64,000 nt of DNA from assembly GCA_033002965.1 (NCBI GenBank), contig JAURVB010014831.1, positions 20,010 to 84,009 of the forward strand, written 5' to 3'. The number at the start of each line of letters is the position of its first letter. Position 1 is the stretch's first letter. Of this stretch, positions 58,594 to 64,000 are shown one piece after another. This stretch comes from Piper betle. Taxonomy: Eukaryota; Streptophyta; Magnoliopsida; Piperales; Piperaceae. The position numbers were made by a program, and so were the translations under genes. The notes below the pieces were generated by a model. That model was not told the DNA's origin and did not search any database. It was given only the letters and a program-made list of their open reading frames with translations.

Positions 58594-60176
58594 TGTAAAG
58601 ACTGTGAAAAAAAATAAAATAAATAAAATATTTGACTCGGTCTGGGAAGGATCGAACGTTGGAGAATTTTTATTATTATTTATATTATATTCTCTACCCT
58701 GTTAATTAATATATTTTATTATTTACCCGGTTACCCAGTTAAATGAAATACGGGTGTTGGGGTGTTTTCACATACCCTAGCCGTCATTTTCATTTTATAT
58801 TTTGTGAGGGGGCATCATCTTCACCTTATTCTCTCATTTCCTTCTCCTCTTCCAGAGCCGGCTTCTTCCTTGCTTGGGTATTCTTCCTATCTCCCTATTC
58901 TTAATTTTCATGCATGCATATTTTTAATTGATAATAAGCTTGATAAACATGAGAAATAAAGTCTGAAATTAACAATAAACAACTAAAACTAAACTGGAAA
59001 CTGAAATTCGCCATGGCCGACGAGTACAAGAATTTGGGCAAGGATGGGCGACTGTAAACAATTACAAGGCAGCCACTCACAACCCCGACGACCTCTCTGG
59101 CTGCTGGGTCGAAGGGATGGCTCGCCTAGACCCTTGCTGCCGATGGGTGGCGGAATTACACCTGGTTATGGGCGAGAGATGGTGGTCGTTTCAGAGGGTA
59201 GACGCCGGTTGTTCTTTGTCGACAACATAAGGGGTCCATTACAGCAGTTCAGGCCACCGGCACAGGCCACAGCGGACCACCTTCTCGCCGGAATTCATGG
59301 CAGCGACGTGCAGAAGTGGGGAGAATGACCATACTCCCTGCAACGTCCAAAGGTGGCAGATCCTTACTGTTTTGAGGCCGACCTAAGGTTGCTAAACCTT
59401 TGAATTGGAGCAAGGTGCAAGAAAGAAGTGGTCTTGAGGCTAGGAGAAGAAGGATAGGTCTGGTTTTTGGGTGCAAGGATGGAGTTTGGAGAAGAGGATG
59501 TTGGGGAAGAAGAAGATGGTAGTTTTGTAAATATGGGTTGACTCGATACCGACTCGAGTTAAAAAATAATACTAACTCGTAATAAATCTTTAAAAATAAT
59601 CATTTTAATTGGTTATGGGTAAAGTTACTAAACTAATTAATTATTGTACGAAATCGTCACGAGTAATAAAAAATATGGTAATGATAAACGGTCGATAATT
59701 AATCGGCATACTACAAGCGATTAAATTAAATCGGAGGATTATTTTGACTTGTCTCATAACAACTAAAAGTCTCCTGAAATGATAATTGGGATTATATTGA
59801 CTTGTTTCATTTAATTATGCGGCTTAGTGGTTTTATCACTAACGCGGAATTGCCTCCGCAAGTGAACAACTTTAGACTGAAGAATAGAAGTGTGGTTGGT
59901 GCTTCTTTTACCTACCTAGGTTTGGTGAATCAATAATAATTGGACTTCCTTTTTATTTCTTGTGTTATAATTATGGCTATGGGAAACGGTCCGAGACTAT
60001 GGGATTTTGAATTAGTTTATTTTTACGTATTGTCACATGCTATTAGAACATGATTTATTGTTATGATTTATAAATTCTAGACTTATTGCTGTATTAGGAA
60101 TCATGTTCTAGAATGTTATTGTTACATCAATTATATTTTTAGGTAACACCCGGTCTGGTTCGGGCGGGTCGTTACA
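58594..60176 (+). repeat. 3' LTR of B (1.6 kb, internally deleted)
   Basis: TGTAAAGACTG to GTCGTTACA. It matches the 5' LTR to ~59745, then skips ~1.06 kb and resumes near 59765. Confidence 0.85.
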
Positions 60177-60181
60177 GAAAC

Positions 60182-61562
60182 ACATGTCTATTGTTAGTTG
60201 ATTTAACTAGAGCCACTTACGAGCCGCTCTCTTAGACTTGTCGTTGATTGGTTGTTCCATAGGCTGGCCACCTATGGCAGAGTCCAATCATGATGATCTT
60301 GGAGACATGTCCATGGACTTACCCATATTTTTGAGCCACCTAATATCCTATACAGAGTTTTCCCGTTACCCTTATGACTCATATGGAGATACTCACACCA
60401 CTACAAATAGAGTGATATACATACATAGTAAGATTTTCTCATATTAGTATACTCTTCTAGCAGACTAGACCACGTCTGGATGAGACGCATACTAGTTAGA
60501 GTCTAGAGGAGTGAGACCAATTTTTCACGAGAGATCTAGACTCTTTCCATATGACCAGAGATGTTAGACAGCGTTAAGCCTTCACACGAGTATTTTACAC
60601 TTACCCTTCTAGATATATAGTCCTACTATGTGTTTTTCAGATGGTCTAGATGAGCAGACATTGACCAGCGCACATGCCATAGACCAGATGCAAACTCCAT
60701 GGTCCATGTAGAGTATATTTTCATACTCCTTGAGACACACTGGCCATGTACAGGTGTTTTCACCTTCATTCCACAACAGAGAGCCTTCTTCAGCCGCAAT
60801 TAGTGGTTGTATAGATAGTTATGAGAGCCATAGTACACAGTAGCTGTCCTTGTTCCATTAGAGAACAGAGTGAGATATTTGACTCGGGACTACATTAGCT
60901 AGGACCTGGTGAGTAGTTCGGTTCCTTTTCCAAAGGCACTTGAGTGTTTGACCTCAATTGGCGACAGTAAACCATAGAACTCATTAGCATATACCTTTAC
61001 TTGGTACTAGAGTCCACCATAAGCTAGCAGGACTCACAGGACACCCTAGCATAGCCGTAGGACCTGGAGTAGAGTGCTCTGAGGGCACACGTAGTTGACC
61101 TATCACATTGATGAGGATCAGGGAGACATGGGTAGATTTTAGGCCACATTCCTCGCACTGATATAGTTTTTCCTGATGTAGTTCAGACTAGCACCTCTGC
61201 AGTACTCTAGAGTACCTACTCCACTATCTAGTAGACCCTTAGGGGTGAGATTAGGTTTTTCCAACCGAGGTCATTGCATTAATGTCCCCATAGTTTGCAG
61301 TGACCTTAGGAGCTAGTCTAGTCAGATTATTCCAGCACGTATTATATGTTTCACCAAATGATTCGATCACGTGTAGTCATGAGCTGGTGAGCTTCGTTAG
61401 TGTTCAGAGTTCTAGCAACATATTGGTCCTTTTGGGCCACGTGCAGCTAGCTTTCGAGGGAGAGCTACCAGATTGCCAATGAGATGACTTCTTCAATTGA
61501 GTCTTCTGATCACAGCCGATGTAAGAAATTCTAAGGATGGAATTTTTATAAGGAGGAGAGGT
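60182..61562 (+). mobile_element. D internal domain, right part, with polypurine tract
   Basis: It aligns, inverted, with D' 24404-25860, giving continuity with 36619-39143 once A and B are removed. No retroviral frame is present. It ends in a purine tract (61547-61562, tataaggaggagaggt) against the 3' LTR. Confidence 0.75.
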
Positions 61563-63134
61563 TGTAAAACACCATTTTTGGGATAGGGTTTTACCCAATT
61601 TTAGTTTTCCTTATTCGGGTCAGTATCGAGTCGGTTCGAGCAAGCTTGAGCCAGAGCTAATTTTTAGAATATGAGTATGGGGCCTAGATGGCCATATGAG
61701 CATGTTATAGAGGTTGAGTATGCCCGACATGCATATGATATTTTCAGATATGATACCATAGAGCATGAGTTAACAGTGTATACACGAGGTATACATATGA
61801 TTTTTATGAGTTAGCAGGATTTTAGGCCTAGATCTAGGCAATTGCAGCGTTTAGCATCTGTTTGGGATTTTTGGGTATTTCATTTGTATGTAGCATAGTA
61901 ATTTTGGATTACTCGATTGTGCCCTGTGGGTCCATCTTGATTGCGTTTAGGGTTTGGAGGCTCATTTACCCTTCTTGCCTCGATTCCTGCCTATAGAGTC
62001 AATCTTACAACTCAAGTCAGTTTGGACTTTGGACGGTCTCGATCCGAGTTTTCCGTCCATGTGTATAGTGCATGTACCCATAGGTGGGCCCTACTAGGCC
62101 ACTAGGTCATTAGACGTCCTGATCATGCCACATGGCAAGATCTGAGCTGTCCACTCAGCTTTATCTTCACCCATTGATTTCCAGAGATCTTTTACGATTT
62201 CAGAATTTACACCCTTTAGCGCCGCCGCCACTTCGGCTTGCCACCAGCTAGTCTTTGCCTCACCCCCGGCCACCGGACCGGCACCCTAATGAACACCTCG
62301 TGGCCAGCTTTCCTGTCGTACCTCTCACGACCACCAGCGCAGAACCAATCCACGTCGGCGACGGAGTTTTTACAACCTGCTTCCACCGCTGCTACCACCG
62401 TTTGAGCCATTTCCAGCATTGGTGAGCCACCTCTCGGCCAGTCCAACCACACCCACAACTTCATCTTGCCTAGATCCACATTTTGAGACTTACCACAATG
62501 ACCGCATAGGCCGCGATTGCCGCAGGCAACATCGCCACACCCGGCGGCAATCCTTCCAGCTTTCCGGCCATTTTCCGGCCAGCCAGTAGACCGGACTCCT
62601 CCGACCGTCACCACCATCACGTTCCCCATCCTTGCCTCTTTCAATTGCGACCGACGGCAGCCTCTACCGCGCGACCGTTGGAGTTCTTTGGCGACGGGCA
62701 CCGCCACCCCTAGTTTGGCCAGTTTACCCACATGCTCGACGACCGCGTCAGGAAGCTACGACTGCATCCACTTGGTCATGCCCGAGTTTGCCAGTCCATG
62801 TCCATGTTTGTGTCCATCAGCCTAGCCAACCCAACCCATTTTCTAGTTAACCCAGATCGGGTTGGTTCAGCTCATTCAGTTCAGTCTGGTTTAGCTCATT
62901 TTCGGACTGTTTTCGTCCGTTCATTCACCGTTTTCGGTAATTTGAGAACTTATATATTTGTTTAGATGCATATTCACATGATTTAGCATATTTTGATGTT
63001 ATGATTACTTTTTTATTTATTATTTGATTATTTATTTATTTTTATTATTATTCATTTCTTATTATTCTTGTATTTATTGATTATAACACTTGTTTCCATG
63101 ATTACTTATTAATATTAATCTTATTAATGTTATA

Positions 63135-63170
<36 letters not shown>

Positions 63171-64000
63171 ATTTGCTTCTTCGCGTGTATGCCATTATTT
63201 ATTTGTATTTGATTATGTATTTTTTTATTGTGTAAATATGATATTATTAATTTCATTATTAATGACTATTAACTATTTATTTATATATTTATTAAATTAT
63301 TATATATTTATCTATTTATTTATATGTTTACTAATACAAGTATATGATGATATTTACTCGCGTTTACCCGTGTATTTATATAGTGTATTTATATTATTAT
63401 CTTATAATTAGAGTATTACTTATGTTCATGTGTATGTATTTATTATTTATCTAATTATCTATGGGTGCATTTTCTTGTTTATTTATTTATTTATTATTTA
63501 GTATTATTATATCTCGATTTGCGTTCCAAATGTTTATTTATAGGTTTGTTAGTATTGTTTTTCTGTTGTGATGTATTGATGATATGAGCACACACCACGA
63601 GCATGAATCATACAGAGATGTTAGTATTTTATTTAGTAGTGGGTTCCGATGTAGGTTTCGGAGTCTGAGCTCGTTGTAGATGTGCAGATATGTTTGGAGC
63701 TTAGACCACAGGTCCGTAGGACTCTCCCTCTTTGTTGGACTCTTTGCATGTCGAGTTTGATCGTGTTTTATACGTAGGATGGCATCAACGATGTTTTATT
63801 GCATCCCTCCGATGTGGGGCCATTTAGCTATATTTTCTATGCATGTTTAATAAAACTACAAAGATGAGATCCCTTGTTGGTTTTCGAACTGAAGCTCTAG
63901 AAACGTACAATATAAGCCTATTCCTAAACCTATTGTATAAGTATGCACATTTTTACGGATTTCACAAATAAGAGAATGAGTGATATGGAGATATGTTGTT
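61563..64000 (+). repeat. 3' LTR of D, cut by the window end
   Basis: It starts TGTAAAACACC and follows 33220-35650 of the 5' LTR. Its G+C-rich block (62190-62870) also contains PLSIATDGSL on the sense strand. The TA run (63138-63168) is shorter than in the 5' LTR. The 171-aa antisense frame at 62216-62731 is not credible as a gene. Confidence 0.8.

Larger units (their letters stand above)
52109..60176 (+). mobile_element. Element B: chromovirus (Tekay/Del-like) with integrase and chromodomain
   Basis: Perfect TSD gaaac (52104-52108 and 60177-60181). LTRs 52109-54754 and 58594-60176; Met-tRNA primer site; gag fragment; reverse transcriptase, RNase H, integrase and chromodomain in one frame; polypurine tract. 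It inserted into D internal sequence 19 bp right of element A. Stop codons and loss of most of gag and all of protease make it non-functional. Confidence 0.9.
33220..64000 (+). mobile_element. Element D: LARD-like element hosting A, B and C, cut by the window end
   Basis: The 5' LTR is 33220-36618, the primer site follows at 36622-36633, and the internal domain is 36619-39143 plus 60182-61562. The 3' LTR starts at 61563 after a purine tract and runs off the window. The internal parts join across nested elements A and B and match D' internal sequence. Like D' it has no retroviral coding domain. Its far TSD lies outside the window. Confidence 0.8.

Overview
This window is nuclear DNA of a flowering plant, probably gene-poor heterochromatin. 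I found no host gene, rRNA, tRNA or CRISPR array. It is almost entirely LTR retrotransposons, mostly Ty3/gypsy, nested in one another and decayed to different degrees. The plant assignment rests on primer-binding sites matching plant initiator-Met and Asp tRNAs, on chromovirus and Athila/Tat-type protein motifs, and on TG...CA LTRs with 5-bp target-site duplications (TSDs). The species cannot be told from the sequence. The family letters A to K are mine.

Left third (1-19,689). A truncated copy of family A (LTR 1342-2490) is followed by an old repeat F and a TRIM-like miniature element K (3965-4396). A decayed gypsy gag-pol (5290-7301) is split by a solo LTR G (7307-9456, perfect TSD cctat) and runs into LTR J (9525-10404). 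The standout is element H (12169-18724, minus strand). It has two ~1.49-kb LTRs that differ at only about a dozen places, and one intact 590-aa gag-protease frame. It has no recognisable reverse transcriptase, RNase H or integrase, so it looks like a recently mobile non-autonomous element.

Middle (19,690-33,219). D' is a minus-strand element (TSD acgta) with very long LTRs and a ~3-kb internal region without coding capacity, like the large retrotransposon derivatives (LARDs). One of its LTRs carries a block of G-type LTR. Element I (31692-32986, TSD tacca) is a remnant in which nearly everything between the two outer ends was deleted.

Right half (33,220-64,000). D, a plus-strand relative of D', starts at 33220 and runs past the window end. 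Inside it sit A (39144-52089, minus, tRNA-Asp primer site, decayed gag-protease, no polymerase) and B (52109-60176, plus, chromovirus with integrase and chromodomain, perfect TSD gaaac). Inside A sits C (41468-48679, plus, related to B, with a large internal deletion). D' preserves the unoccupied version of the sites that A and B entered, which confirms both junctions. C's LTRs carry an 88-bp higher-order minisatellite that B's LTRs replace with another module.

How the parts work together: only H has an intact frame, and it would need polymerase and integrase from elsewhere. B encodes those enzymes but is broken by stop codons, mostly of the kind produced by deamination of methylated cytosine. 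All coordinates, identities and junctions come from reading by eye; no alignment was computed.
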